A stretch of 64,000 bases of DNA from Pantoea vagans (GTDB lineage: Bacteria; Pseudomonadota; Gammaproteobacteria; Enterobacterales; Enterobacteriaceae): NCBI RefSeq assembly GCF_004792415.1, contig NZ_CP038853.1, forward strand, positions 3,472,001 through 3,536,000, given 5' to 3'. Made by a program: the position numbers and the translations under genes. Below, piece after piece: positions 1-8,416 of the stretch. The first letter of the stretch is position 1. Each line of letters begins with the position of its first letter. Below the pieces are notes generated by a model. The model was not told the DNA's origin. It saw nothing but the letters and a program-made list of their open reading frames with translations, and made no database searches.

Positions 1-1
1 G

Positions 2-100
2 GTGCAGCAGGGGCTGGTGATTGGCTATGGTAATTGCAGCGACACGCAAATTACCGCAGCGACGCGCCAGCTAAGTCGCCTGCTCGGCTGGCCCGGATAA
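2..100 (+). CDS. MocR/GntR-aminotransferase regulator, C-terminal end (partial)
   Basis: Only the last 32 codons are in the window, so the start lies upstream. The residues (QGLVIGYGNCSDTQITAA, then a short helix ending LLGWPG) resemble the C-terminus of PLP-fold MocR-type regulators, where a conserved glycine-rich turn precedes a final helix. These proteins combine an N-terminal winged-helix DNA-binding domain with an aminotransferase-like domain that senses PLP or an amino compound. It converges with the LacI-family gene 5 bp away. The call rests on a short fragment and is tentative. Confidence 0.5.
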   Translation: MQQGLVIGYGNCSDTQITAATRQLSRLLGWPG

Positions 101-105
101 CCTAA

Positions 106-1191
106 TCATTCCGTGCTGACAAGGCTGGCCGGCGCAGCAATCGACTGGCGAATCATCAGGCGGGCATCAAAGCGCGGCATCGGCCCGACGGCTTCGCCGC
201 GTATCTCCGAAATCAGGCGTCGTGCGGCTTCCCGGCCCATCTCATACACCGGTTGCGCCACTACAGTCAGCGGCGGCGTGACAATCTCACTCCACGGAAA
301 ATTGTCATACATCACAAAGGAGAGATCGGCAGGGATGCGCAGTCCGCGCTGCGTGACTTCCCGCAGCAGCCACATCGCGACCACGCTGTCTGAGGCCACC
401 AGCGCCGTAGGCGGCTGCGGACGCTGCCACAGTTCAGCCACAATACGGGCAATCTCGGTTTCATCCAGCGCGTTCACTTTCACTAGCGTTTGATCAAACG
501 CCACGCCCGCGGCAGCAAAGGCCTGCATCATGCCGCCAACGCGCTGGGCGACCGGCGTCAGGCCAAAATCGCCTGGCGTGCTGTAGTCGGTTGCTAGCGC
601 CATGCTGGTGACATAGGCGATATGACGATGACCGGCCTCCAGCAATCGGGTAGTCGCCTGTTTAGCGACCTCAGTGAATTCGCAGCAGATCGCTTCCACA
701 TCAAGGTCAGTCACTGCGCGATCAAATAATTTCAGCGCTCTGCCGTCTTCCAGTACCTGCGTCAGATGGCTGTTGTGCTGGTGCTCCGAACAGCATGGCG
801 CCACGATAATGCCGTCGACCTGCTTTTCCAGCATCACCCGCACTGCATCCTGCTCAGCCTGCAGTTTCTCATCGCTGTTACTGAGCAGCAGATGGTAACC
901 CGCCGTGCGTGCCACATCGGCCATCCCGCGCAGCGCAAGGCCAAAGTGAGGATTTTCGATATCGCCGACAATCACACCGATGGTATTAGAACGCCCGGTA
1001 TTCATGCTGCGGGCCAGGGCATTCGGACGGTAGCCCAGCGCAGAGGCCGCGCTGCTGACCCGCTCCTGCACCTCATCACTGACTGCCCCATAGCCTCCCA
1101 GCGCACGCGCCGCCTGAGCTTTTGAGACGTTTGCTGCACGTGCCACATCCGCCACGGTAGGCGCTTTCGATTGTCGTTTCTGACTCGTCAT
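106..1191 (-). CDS. LacI/GalR-family transcriptional repressor
   Basis: 361 residues, the usual length for the family. The N-terminal helix-turn-helix is at about residues 12-32 (VADVARAANVSKAQAARAL), followed by the hinge helix and a periplasmic-binding-protein-like effector domain from about residue 70 (TIGVIVGDIENPHF). The gene is divergent from the ABC-transporter operon that starts at 1385, and two perfect palindromes of LacI type lie between them, so it most likely represses that operon and perhaps itself. The inducer is not evident; an amino acid or opine-like compound imported by the neighbouring transporter is an inference. The ATG at 1191 places the HTH at the normal distance from the N-terminus. 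Confidence 0.9.
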   Translation of the reverse strand: MTSQKRQSKAPTVADVARAANVSKAQAARALGGYGAVSDEVQERVSSAASALGYRPNALARSMNTGRSNTIGVIVGDIENPHFGLALRGMADVARTAGYHLLLSNSDEKLQAEQDAVRVMLEKQVDGIIVAPCCSEHQHNSHLTQVLEDGRALKLFDRAVTDLDVEAICCEFTEVAKQATTRLLEAGHRHIAYVTSMALATDYSTPGDFGLTPVAQRVGGMMQAFAAAGVAFDQTLVKVNALDETEIARIVAELWQRPQPPTALVASDSVVAMWLLREVTQRGLRIPADLSFVMYDNFPWSEIVTPPLTVVAQPVYEMGREAARRLISEIRGEAVGPMPRFDARLMIRQSIAAPASLVSTE

Positions 1192-1268
1192 AATTATTTT
1201 GAATCACAGGTTGATGACAGGAATATTGACGCCGAAAAAAGGCTGTGCTTAAACTCATTGTAACCCCT

Positions 1269-1282
1269 TGAGACCGGTCTCA
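1269..1282. promoter_or_regulatory. LacI-type operator O1 (palindrome)
   Basis: Perfect 14-bp palindrome TGAGACCGGTCTCA with a central CG, as bound by LacI/GalR dimers. It lies 78 bp upstream of the repressor start and about 100 bp upstream of the substrate-binding-protein gene. Same core as the second copy centred 45 bp away. Confidence 0.75.
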
Positions 1283-1312
1283 CAATGCCCACGTCTTAAG
1301 GTGCCACCTGCG

Positions 1313-1328
1313 TTGAGACCGGTCTCAA
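1313..1328. promoter_or_regulatory. LacI-type operator O2 (palindrome)
   Basis: Perfect 16-bp palindrome TTGAGACCGGTCTCAA, sharing its 14-bp core with the first copy. It is closer to the start at 1385 and is followed by AATTATAATT, a plausible -10 element (TATAAT at 1330-1335), so a repressor bound here would block the transporter promoter. Confidence 0.75.
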
Positions 1329-1384
1329 TTATAATTGCTGGCTCAACAGTCTCTGATGTTTAAACCTGCAAAAACGGATGAGCT

Positions 1385-2197
1385 ATGAAATCGCAAACCA
1401 CCCTGGGCAAACTGCTCGGCACCACGCTCGCACTCTGTTCACTTTCGTTCTGTACGCTGGCTGCCAGCGATAATAATCCTTATGGGCTGATCGAACCGGG
1501 TCAGCTACGGGTCGCCAGCGTCGGCGACTCCAAACCTTACACCTTCACGGACGCCAGCGGTCAGTTCACCGGCTTTGACGTCGAGTTTTTCCGGGACGTC
1601 GCCCACCGTATCGGGATCGATAAGGTCGATTTTATTGGTCAGGACTTCTCGGCGATCATGCCGGCCGTGGCTAACGGTCAGTATGACGCGGCGGTGGCGG
1701 CTATCGGCATCACGCCTGCGCGGGAAAAGACGGTCGACTTTTCGATGGGGTATCTGGCGGGATTTCTCACCGTTCTCACCCGATCTGACAGCGGCGTGAA
1801 GGATGTCGCCAGCCTGGCAAAACACCGGCTCGGCGTCGTTCAGGGCACGCTGCAGGAGAGCTATGCCGTCGAACACTTCCCACAGACCGATCTGGTGCGC
1901 TTCCCGGATAACAACAGCGCCGTCTCCGCGCTCAACAACGGCACGCTCGACGCCATTTTCCTGGACTACGAGGCGGCCAAAAGCTACGCCGAACGCTTCA
2001 AACTGGTTTCTGCCGCCGACATTCCCTCGTTTGATGCACCAGCTGGCATTGCCATAGCCAAAGGCAAACCCGCCTTTAAGGCCGCGCTGGACGGGGCCAT
2101 CAAAGCCGCGATGCAGGATGGCACCTGGAAACGACTTTACGAGAAGTGGTTCCCCGGATCGCCGATGCCAAAACAGTATCTGCCTGGCGGGCAATAA
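1385..2197 (+). CDS. ABC transporter substrate-binding protein, polar amino-acid family (SBP family 3)
   Basis: 270 residues with a signal peptide (charged start, hydrophobic [17 protein letters not shown], cleavage near residue 27) and a bilobed PBPb fold. Family features are [14 protein letters not shown] in lobe 1, the conserved [19 protein letters not shown] strand-turn and a C-terminal WKRLYEKWF. It should capture an amino acid or related polar solute in the periplasm and deliver it to the permease and ATPase encoded immediately downstream. First gene of a four-gene operon preceded by two LacI-type operators. Substrate unknown; the oxidase at the end of the operon suggests an amino acid or amine that is oxidised after uptake. 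Confidence 0.9.
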   Translation: MKSQTTLGKLLGTTLALCSLSFCTLAASDNNPYGLIEPGQLRVASVGDSKPYTFTDASGQFTGFDVEFFRDVAHRIGIDKVDFIGQDFSAIMPAVANGQYDAAVAAIGITPAREKTVDFSMGYLAGFLTVLTRSDSGVKDVASLAKHRLGVVQGTLQESYAVEHFPQTDLVRFPDNNSAVSALNNGTLDAIFLDYEAAKSYAERFKLVSAADIPSFDAPAGIAIAKGKPAFKAALDGAIKAAMQDGTWKRLYEKWFPGSPMPKQYLPGGQ

Positions 2198-2203
2198 AGA
2201 GGC

Positions 2204-2240
2204 GGACGTTCGCGTCCTGAGTTAACCGGGGGAACCCCCG
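2204..2240 (+). promoter_or_regulatory. Tandem stem-loops between binding-protein and permease genes
   Basis: Two short hairpins fill the gap: GGACG-TTCG-CGTCC at 2204-2217 and CGGGG-GAAC-CCCCG at 2227-2240. No U-tract follows either. Hairpins at this place in ABC operons commonly protect or attenuate the message so that the binding protein is made in excess over the membrane parts; that role is inferred here. Confidence 0.5.
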
Positions 2241-2258
2241 CCCTGCATGGAGACGGCG

Positions 2259-3065
2259 ATGGACCTGCTCACGATTCTTTCGCGCACCTTCTTTGATTTT
2301 CCATCCATGATGGAAGTGCTGCCGCAGATGCTGACCACCGGGCTGGTCAACACGGTGATTATCTCGCTCGCAGCTACGCTGCTCGGCACGCTGTTTGGGC
2401 TGCTGCTGGCGCTGATGGGCATTTCGCCCTCACGCTGGCTGCGCCTGCCGGCCCGGCTCTATACCGATCTGTTTCGCGGGCTGCCTTCGATTCTGACCAT
2501 TCTGCTGATTGGTCAGGGCCTGGCGCGCTTCAGCTATCAGCTGTTCGGTCCTACGCCCTATCCGCTGGGGATCTTCGCCCTCAGCCTGATCGCCAGCGCC
2601 TATATGGGCGAGATTTTTCGCGCCGGTATTCAGAGCGTGGAGCGCGGCCAGATGGAGGCCTGCCGGGCGCTGGGGATGAGCTATGGCCGGGCAATGCGAC
2701 TGGTGGTGATCCCACAGGGGATCCGCCGCGTGCTGCCCGCCATCGTTAACCAGTTCATCGCCATCATCAAAGATTCCTCGCTGGTCTACCTGCTGGGCCT
2801 GATGACCCAGCAGCGGGAGCTGTTCCGTGTGGGTCAGGATGCCGCGGTGCTCACCGGCAACCTCTCGCCCCTGATGCTGGCCGGGCTGTTCTATCTGATC
2901 ATCACGGTGCCGCTGACGCACATGGTCAACTATGTCGATGTGCGCTATCGCACCGGCCGCCGTCGCCTGACGGCACCGAAAAGCGGCTTAAAAGAGGTGG
3001 ATGAAGTCAGAGCGCCCGGCGTTTCACTGGTCACGCAACCCCGAATCGGAGGCACCCATGAATAA
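2259..3065 (+). CDS. ABC transporter permease, HisM/GlnP (polar amino acid) family
   Basis: Inner-membrane permease with about five transmembrane helices and the EAA-type loop of the HisMQ family (ESV-type segment [19 protein letters not shown] before [14 protein letters not shown]), which docks on the ATPase. I prefer the ATG at 2259 ([11 protein letters not shown], 268 residues) to the ATG at 2247 because GGAG sits 6 bp before it. The C-terminal end overlaps the ATPase start by 8 bp, showing translational coupling. A single permease gene suggests a homodimeric channel. Confidence 0.9.
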   Translation: MDLLTILSRTFFDFPSMMEVLPQMLTTGLVNTVIISLAATLLGTLFGLLLALMGISPSRWLRLPARLYTDLFRGLPSILTILLIGQGLARFSYQLFGPTPYPLGIFALSLIASAYMGEIFRAGIQSVERGQMEACRALGMSYGRAMRLVVIPQGIRRVLPAIVNQFIAIIKDSSLVYLLGLMTQQRELFRVGQDAAVLTGNLSPLMLAGLFYLIITVPLTHMVNYVDVRYRTGRRRLTAPKSGLKEVDEVRAPGVSLVTQPRIGGTHE

Positions 3066-3810
3066 CCTGAATGGCGCGAGCTGGCATGGTGCCAGCCTGG
3101 AGCTGCGCGATCTGACGCTGGCCTATGGCCCGATTGAGGTGCTGCGTAACGTCTCGCTGCGGGTCGCGCCAGGCAGCACCACCTGCATTATCGGGCCATC
3201 CGGCTCGGGTAAATCGACGCTGCTGCGCGGCATCAATCGGCTGCATGAGCCGCAGTCCGGGGATGTCCTGCTTGCTGACCGATCGGTGCTGCACGACAAG
3301 CCTGATGCGCTGCGGCTGCGGATTGGCATGGTGTTTCAGCACTTCAACCTCTTCCCCGATCACAGCGCGCTGGAGAACGTGGCGCTGGCCCCGTGGCGGG
3401 TTAAAGGCCTGCCCAAGGCGCAGGCAATGGCGATTGCGCGTCAGCGGCTGGAAGAGGTGGGCCTGGGCCAACGTGCCGATCACCGGCCACGCGATCTCTC
3501 CGGCGGCCAGCAGCAGCGCGTCGCGATTGCCCGCGCGCTGGCGATGGATCCCGAGGTGATGCTGTTTGACGAGGCGACCTCCGCACTCGATCCCGAACTG
3601 GTGAAAGGTGTCCTGACGCTGATGGCGGCTCTCTGTCGTCGCGGCATGACGATGGTTGTGGTGACCCATGAAATGGGCTTTGCACGCAAAGTGGCAGATC
3701 AGGTGGTGTTTATGGATGAAGGCGAGATTGTTGAAGCCGGACCGCCGGGTGCCATTTTTGATGCACCGCAGTCGCCGCGACTGCAACGTTTTCTCTCTGA
3801 AGTGCTGTAA
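3058..3810 (+). CDS. ABC transporter ATP-binding protein, polar amino-acid type
   Basis: 250 residues from the ATG at 3058, which has GGAGG 5 bp upstream; a longer in-frame start at 3001 lies inside the permease gene and lacks this site. Walker [10 protein letters not shown] is at about 46-54, the Q-loop is in MVFQHFNLF, the signature LSGGQQQR near 149, Walker [13 protein letters not shown] near 172 and the switch histidine in VVTHEMGFA. It hydrolyses ATP to drive import through the upstream permease. Layout and sequence match the GlnQ/HisP class. Confidence 0.93.
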   Translation: MNNLNGASWHGASLELRDLTLAYGPIEVLRNVSLRVAPGSTTCIIGPSGSGKSTLLRGINRLHEPQSGDVLLADRSVLHDKPDALRLRIGMVFQHFNLFPDHSALENVALAPWRVKGLPKAQAMAIARQRLEEVGLGQRADHRPRDLSGGQQQRVAIARALAMDPEVMLFDEATSALDPELVKGVLTLMAALCRRGMTMVVVTHEMGFARKVADQVVFMDEGEIVEAGPPGAIFDAPQSPRLQRFLSEVL

Positions 3811-3829
3811 CTGAGCAAGGAACCTGATA

Positions 3830-4942
3830 ATGGCGTTAAAAATTGAATTGAAAGTGGTGGTACTGGGCGGTGGCGTGATCGGTGTCTCGACGGCGCTGGA
3901 GCTGACCAAACGGGGTGCAGCGGTGACGCTGGTGACCGAAGCTGCGCTCTGTTCCGGCGCATCGGGACGTTCACTGTCGTGGCTCAACTCAGCGGGTGAG
4001 CGCTCCCTGCCCTACCACGCGCTGCGCATGGCGGGCATTGATCGCTATCGCACCCTGTTTACTCAACATCCTGACCTCGACTGGCTGCGTTTTGATGGCG
4101 GGGTCTGCTGGTTTAAAGACGATGCAGCCGGAACCCAGGCGCGGCATGCCTATGAGAAAGCCCACGGCTACGACTCACAACTTATGACCGCGGATAACGT
4201 GGCGCAGGCAGATGCGGCCATCGATCCCGACGCGCTGCCGTCGCAGGCGATATTCAATCCCGGTGAAGGCTGGGTCAGCCTGCCGCACCTGACCGATTAT
4301 CTGGTAAATCAGTTCCGGGCGCGCGGGGGTGAAGTGATAGAACACGCCGGTAAAGCCAGCGTGCTCACCGAGCAGGGCCGCGCCTGTGGCATCCGCAGTG
4401 AACAGGGTGAACTGCGGGCAGATGCGGTGGTGGTCGCGTGCGGTCCCTGGACACCAAATGTGGTTGCACCGCTTGGCGTGACGATCCCCAACGGATCGCC
4501 GGTCTCCATGCTGGTCATCACCGAACCGGGCAGCCATAAGTTGAAAGCGGTGCTGAACACGCCCCGCGCCGCTATCCGTCCCAATCCGGGTAACCGTTAC
4601 GCACTGGATCATGACTGGTACGAAGAGGATATCCGGCTGCTGCCCGGCGGTGAGTACCATATTGATGAGCAGGTCGTGGCAAAGCTGGCAGACGAAGCGA
4701 GCAGGCTGTTACGGGGTGACGAGCCGCTCAGCGTTCAGAGCTGGAAGATTGGCCTGAAGCCGATTCCGGGCGATGGCGATCCGGTGCTGGGACAGCTGCA
4801 AAAGGTGCCGGGCTGTTATGTGGCGTTCACGCATTCCGGCGCAACGCTGGCGCTGATTGTCGGGGAATTACTGGCGGAAGAGATCGTAAGCGGTGAGAAG
4901 CATCCGATGCTGGCAGGCTTTAGTGCAGAGCGTTTTAGCTAA
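3830..4942 (+). CDS. FAD-dependent oxidoreductase, DAO (glycine/D-amino-acid oxidase) family
   Basis: 370 residues, with an N-terminal Rossmann FAD motif VVVLGGGVIGVSTALEL (about residues 9-25) and the C-terminal DAO signature around GLKPIPGDGDPVLG, followed by THSGATLALIVGEL that closes over the FAD. AAGGA precedes the ATG by 8 bp. As the last gene of the LacI-controlled transporter operon it probably oxidises the imported amino or imino compound to a keto or aldehyde product. The exact substrate cannot be read from sequence; D-amino acids, sarcosine-like amines and opines are all possible. An intrinsic terminator follows directly. Confidence 0.85.
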   Translation: MALKIELKVVVLGGGVIGVSTALELTKRGAAVTLVTEAALCSGASGRSLSWLNSAGERSLPYHALRMAGIDRYRTLFTQHPDLDWLRFDGGVCWFKDDAAGTQARHAYEKAHGYDSQLMTADNVAQADAAIDPDALPSQAIFNPGEGWVSLPHLTDYLVNQFRARGGEVIEHAGKASVLTEQGRACGIRSEQGELRADAVVVACGPWTPNVVAPLGVTIPNGSPVSMLVITEPGSHKLKAVLNTPRAAIRPNPGNRYALDHDWYEEDIRLLPGGEYHIDEQVVAKLADEASRLLRGDEPLSVQSWKIGLKPIPGDGDPVLGQLQKVPGCYVAFTHSGATLALIVGELLAEEIVSGEKHPMLAGFSAERFS

Positions 4943-4946
4943 AAAA

Positions 4947-4974
4947 AGCCGGTCATCATGACCGGCTGATTTTA
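4947..4974. terminator. Rho-independent terminator, probably bidirectional
   Basis: Stem AGCCGGTCA with loop TCA and TGACCGGCT, flanked by an A-run on the left and GATTTTATTT on the right. It separates the oxidase gene (+) from the convergent RcnB-like gene (-) and can serve both. Confidence 0.85.
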
Positions 4975-4987
4975 TTTAGCCACGGAA

Positions 4988-5503
4988 TCAGCCACGGAAG
5001 AAGATATCACCCGATTTACCCATGACGATTTTGCCGGTGTCATTGGTAATCAGAATGTAGTTGGCGTTGATATACGCCCAGTGGGTATTTTCCTGCGGTG
5101 CAGGCAGATTACGCTTTTGCCACTCGGTGATGGTGAAAGTTTTATCGGTGTACTTCTCTGGCACGATGTCACCGATGTTGTACTGTTTGTAGTCGATGAT
5201 GATGGTGCTGAGATCGTAATTAGGGCGCGCACCATTAACCGTTGACGGCGTGTTTGGCGTGGTCGGCGTAATACCATCATTAGACTGTGAGCTGGTCGGT
5301 GCCTGGCTTTGCGCCGCACCGGCATCCGGCTGGACGCTGCCGGTATCAGGCGTCGCGGGCTGAGCATCAGGATTAGCGGGCTGGATCTGCGGCGGTGGCG
5401 GAACGGTATCCGTTGCTTCGCCAGCAGCCTGTACAGCGGGGATCAGGCTCAGCGAGCCAACCAGTAATCCCATTGATAAAAGTACACGTTGAGTCCTGCG
5501 CAT
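4988..5503 (-). CDS. RcnB-family periplasmic protein with Pro/Gln/Thr-rich linker
   Basis: 171 residues. Signal peptide (MRRTQRVLLSMGLLVGSLSL..., cleavage after AVQA), then a low-complexity P/Q/T/S linker to about residue 95, then a C-terminal module with Y..GD.VPEKY, a W-containing helix and THWAYINANYILITN, which fits the RcnB domain of enteric periplasmic proteins. RcnB itself affects nickel/cobalt efflux in E. coli, but most members have no proven role and no metal-ligand cluster is visible here. I chose the ATG at 5503, preceded by GTGGAAA; the GTG four codons upstream is less likely. Confidence 0.75.
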   Translation of the reverse strand: MRRTQRVLLSMGLLVGSLSLIPAVQAAGEATDTVPPPPQIQPANPDAQPATPDTGSVQPDAGAAQSQAPTSSQSNDGITPTTPNTPSTVNGARPNYDLSTIIIDYKQYNIGDIVPEKYTDKTFTITEWQKRNLPAPQENTHWAYINANYILITNDTGKIVMGKSGDIFFRG

Positions 5504-5535
5504 AATGATTTCCACGTTGAATTTTGACAGTCAGG

Positions 5536-5820
5536 CTAAAGTTTACCGCACTTCAGTTCCGTTGTGCTGCTGCTATGTGCAGGGAAAACAGCGCGGTTCG
5601 CTTTACTGCACACAGGCCAGGTAACGGATCTGACCACTTTATCCTGAGTTGCCAGATCGACCAACAACGCAATGCCTGAATTGTTGCTCCAGTTAAAGCC
5701 GTTCTGCAGCACCACAATCGCATTACCGTGACGTTTGTCGTAGCCGATAAAACTGGCGTAGCCGCCGATATAGCCCACCAGCGCGGAGATCTGCGACAGG
5801 GTGACACCACCCGCCAGCAG
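5536..5820 (-). pseudogene. C-terminal remnant of a serine beta-lactamase-like hydrolase
   Basis: The minus strand encodes ISALVGYIGGYASFIGYD followed by NAIVVLQNGFNWSNNSGIALL, which looks like the C-terminal strand-helix of penicillin-binding/class C beta-lactamase-fold hydrolases (the region around the KTG-like box and the following VVLTN motif). There is no N-terminal domain, no SxxK motif, and the upstream reading frame is interrupted by stops near 5815-5825. It is a broken relic rather than a functional gene. Attribution is by pattern only. Confidence 0.5.
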
Positions 5821-6137
5821 GCAGATTAAATCGCATTGTTATCTGCTCATCCACTGGCCGATAGCGGAGATCCGTGTGAAACAGCCAGCCAAAGCCATGC
5901 TGCAGGAAACGCTGTTTTACCTCTGCCAGTCATTTATTTAACGCGCCGCAGAGCGGCGGCAGCGCCAGAACGTACCTCAGATGCGACGTGCCTGCTGTTT
6001 CATAAAGGGTGACAGAGAGGCTAAACGCGGTTTCGCTGCCAGGGAATGCCCGAACAGGGTTAGCTGTGTTGCAGCCCACAAGGGTGTACACTGCTGCGGT
6101 TTTGAGGCTTAACGCCGCGCTGAAATTTGATATGCCC
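5821..6137. other. Gene-poor stretch between hydrolase remnant and yecA-like gene
   Basis: No convincing coding frame. The minus strand shows one open piece at 5830-5930 (RFLQHGFGWLFHTDLRYR) out of frame with the hydrolase remnant, perhaps more of the same decay. The promoter of the downstream SEC-C gene must lie in the right half. Confidence 0.4.
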
Positions 6138-6150
6138 GGGAGGCAACCGC

Positions 6151-6819
6151 ATGAAAGAAGGCCCACTGTCCGAAAAAGAGCTGCAATGGCTGGAAGATAT
6201 GCTGGAAAAATATGGCAGCGAAGCGTCAATTATCGATGTCTCCGAACTGGATGGCCTGCTGACTGCCGTTCTCTCCGGCCCCGTGACCGTCGAACCCAGC
6301 CAGTGGCTGGTGGCGCTGTGGGGTGGCGAGAAGCAGATTCCAAAATGGAGCAACGAGCGTGAAATGACGCGCTTTATGTCGCTGTGCTTCCAGCATATGA
6401 ATGATGTGGCTGACCGCTTATCTGAATTCCCGGAGCAGTTCGAACCGCTGTTTGGCATCCGCGAGATGGAAGGTCTGGAGTTTACCGTGGTGGAAGAGTG
6501 GTGCTTCGGCTACATGCGCGGTGTCGCGCTGACCGACTGGTCTGCCCTGCCTGCCGATCTGCAGCCTGCGCTGGACGCTATCGCCCTGCACGGTGTGGAA
6601 GAGAACCTCGAAAAGATCGACGCCATGACGCCGGACGAGATGGAAGCCAGCATTGAGGCGATTCGCCCTGCTGCGCTGGCGATTCACGATCACTGGATCT
6701 CCCAGCCGGAAGCTATTCCCGTGCCACAGAAACCTGTCTCAGCAGAGAAACTGCCTGGTCGTAACGATCCCTGCCCGTGCGGCAGCGGCAAAAAGTATAA
6801 GCAGTGCTGCCTGCATTGA
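6151..6819 (+). CDS. YecA/YgfB (UPF0149)-family protein with C-terminal SEC-C zinc motif
   Basis: 222 residues from the ATG at 6151 (GGGAGG 7 bp upstream). The N-terminal two thirds are an acidic helical UPF0149-type domain ([24 protein letters not shown]). The C-terminus is a SEC-C motif, [18 protein letters not shown], the same zinc-binding tail as SecA. Members such as E. coli YecA interact with the ribosome or the secretion machinery; a specific role for this protein is not known. It is monocistronic and followed by a strong terminator. Confidence 0.85.
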   Translation: MKEGPLSEKELQWLEDMLEKYGSEASIIDVSELDGLLTAVLSGPVTVEPSQWLVALWGGEKQIPKWSNEREMTRFMSLCFQHMNDVADRLSEFPEQFEPLFGIREMEGLEFTVVEEWCFGYMRGVALTDWSALPADLQPALDAIALHGVEENLEKIDAMTPDEMEASIEAIRPAALAIHDHWISQPEAIPVPQKPVSAEKLPGRNDPCPCGSGKKYKQCCLH

Positions 6820-6840
6820 TTGAGGATGCTGTGTTGTGAG

Positions 6841-6874
6841 CTGCCGGGTGAAGGGCTAGCCCGGCAGGTTTTTT
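6841..6874 (+). terminator. Rho-independent terminator of the YecA-like gene
   Basis: Stem CTGCCGGG / CCCGGCAG around an 11-nt loop, followed by GG and six T residues at 6869-6874. Confidence 0.85.
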
Positions 6875-7171
6875 CCCGTCATTCTGACCTGTCTAACCCT
6901 GCCCACGTCTTTCTCCGGTTACACCGCTCACAACTTGAACAACCACGCGCTTATCGTTAAGCGTAGCGCGGTTTTACCTCCAAACTATCTGCTATCCTTC
7001 AACTCTGAATTTCCCCACTAATCTGACAAAACAAATCTTAGATGCACACCCATTTGAGTCGATAAAAAAGGTGATTTTACGTATCTGTATGTAATAAGAT
7101 CGCCAGCCTTTGGTTCGAAGTAGCCCACCTGGAGTGGATGCTGGCAATAAATTTTAGAAGGCATTACCTCT
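6875..7171. other. Junction between core chromosome and AT-rich glycan island
   Basis: No supported gene. Contains a small hairpin CGCTTA-TCGT-TAAGCG at 6948-6963 followed by GCGCGGTTTT, a weak terminator candidate. Base composition falls sharply towards AT from about 7015, marking the left edge of the acquired region. The promoter of the six-gene operon should be near 7060-7140. Confidence 0.45.
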
Positions 7172-7588
7172 ATGAAATTGTTTCTAAGCTTTGTGTTAAT
7201 CTCAGGTGTTGGATGGCTTCTGGATATGCTGACTTTTACTGTCATATCACAATTTTTTGGAACTGCCCCCGCTTATGCAAACTTCATATCTTCAATGGTT
7301 GGAGTGACATATGTCTGGATCGTCGCACTCAATCGCGTGTTTAAACGACGCGGGTACGGTAAGTCGGTGTACCTTCCTGTTTATTGGGGTTATCAGGGTA
7401 TATCAATATTGTCATACTCGGCATTGATTACCCAAGTTGCAACATCGAGATTCAATTTTGAAATTAGCGAACTACTTGGCATCAACTCTGGTCTGATTGC
7501 AAAAATAATTATCACAGGCCCAAATTTATTAACCAACTTCCTTTTTATGACATTGCTGACCAGGTTCATGAAACCTGAAAATCAATAA
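7172..7588 (+). CDS. GtrA-family membrane protein (flippase-like)
   Basis: 138 residues with four predicted transmembrane helices, typical of GtrA (bactoprenol-linked glucose flippase) proteins. Recognisable family features are the N-terminal F..ISGVGWLLDMLTFTVI and the NFISSMVGVTYVWIVALNRVF segment. It is the first gene of an operon and lies 11 bp before a GT2 gene, the same pairing as gtrA-gtrB in serotype-converting loci. Probably moves a polyprenyl-linked sugar across the inner membrane. AGAAGG lies about 11 bp upstream of the ATG. Confidence 0.8.
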   Translation: MKLFLSFVLISGVGWLLDMLTFTVISQFFGTAPAYANFISSMVGVTYVWIVALNRVFKRRGYGKSVYLPVYWGYQGISILSYSALITQVATSRFNFEISELLGINSGLIAKIIITGPNLLTNFLFMTLLTRFMKPENQ

Positions 7589-7599
7589 CAGGCGTATTT

Positions 7600-8406
7600 A
7601 TGAAACCAAGAATCTTAGTTTTTATACCAGCTTACCGATGCGAAGCACAAATTCGCCGTGTTATCAATCAATTTGATACTAAAGTACAGCAATGGATTGA
7701 TACCGTTATAGTCATTGACAATCAGTCACCCGACAAGACTTTAGAAGTCGCTATTGAATGTGGCAAGTCAGTCTTTACGCATTGCAATTTCATTGCCTGG
7801 CGCAACGATGATAATTATGGACTTGGTGGTTCACACAAGGCAGCATTTAATTATGCAATCGAACAGAATTTCGACTACCTCGTAGTACTACATGGGGACG
7901 ACCAGGCAGACATTCATGATCTGATTCCACAACTGGAAGCCGGAAATCATTTAGACGCTGACTGTTTACTCGGTGCAAGATTTATGCGTAACAGCCGTCT
8001 CAAAGGTTATTCATGGTTTCGTACCTTTGGTAATCGGGTATATAACTCTTTATTCTCTCTAGTGGCAAAACGTTCAATTTATGATTTAGGTTCAGGTCTG
8101 AATTTATATCGCATGGAAACCTTTCAGGAATTTTACCTGAAAAAGTTCCCTGACGATTTAACCTTCAATTATGTCATGCTTTTGGCAAGTTATCATCGCA
8201 AGCAAAAAGTGCGATTTTTTCCTATCTCATGGCGTGAAGAAGATCAACGTTCCAATGTCAAACTGTTTACTCAGGCATTTAAGGTACTCTGGTTATTGAC
8301 GAATTATGCGTTCAAACGCGGCAGATTCTTAAACAGCGAACTACGTACGAGGTCCTTCGAGAATTACACCGGGCAGATTCGCTACCGTAACAACGAAAAT
8401 AACTGA
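7600..8406 (+). CDS. GT2-family glycosyltransferase, polyprenyl-phosphate sugar synthase-like
   Basis: 268 residues. The N-terminus ILVFIPAYRCEAQIRRVI and the VVLHGDDQADIHDLI segment (the nucleotide/metal-binding D.D region) are those of dolichyl-phosphate-mannose synthase-like GT2 enzymes. Unlike GtrB it lacks the two C-terminal transmembrane helices, so it is probably soluble or peripheral. It should load a sugar onto polyprenyl phosphate for the GtrA-like protein. Its codon use and AT content match the rest of the island. Donor sugar unknown. Confidence 0.8.
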   Translation: MKPRILVFIPAYRCEAQIRRVINQFDTKVQQWIDTVIVIDNQSPDKTLEVAIECGKSVFTHCNFIAWRNDDNYGLGGSHKAAFNYAIEQNFDYLVVLHGDDQADIHDLIPQLEAGNHLDADCLLGARFMRNSRLKGYSWFRTFGNRVYNSLFSLVAKRSIYDLGSGLNLYRMETFQEFYLKKFPDDLTFNYVMLLASYHRKQKVRFFPISWREEDQRSNVKLFTQAFKVLWLLTNYAFKRGRFLNSELRTRSFENYTGQIRYRNNENN

Positions 8407-8416
8407 TGAATCCGAT

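Noticed and set aside
7138..7344. 68-codon frame upstream of and overlapping the GtrA-like gene
   Set aside because: It overlaps the GtrA frame in another register, has many rare features (Cys/Arg/Trp-rich) and no conserved motif.
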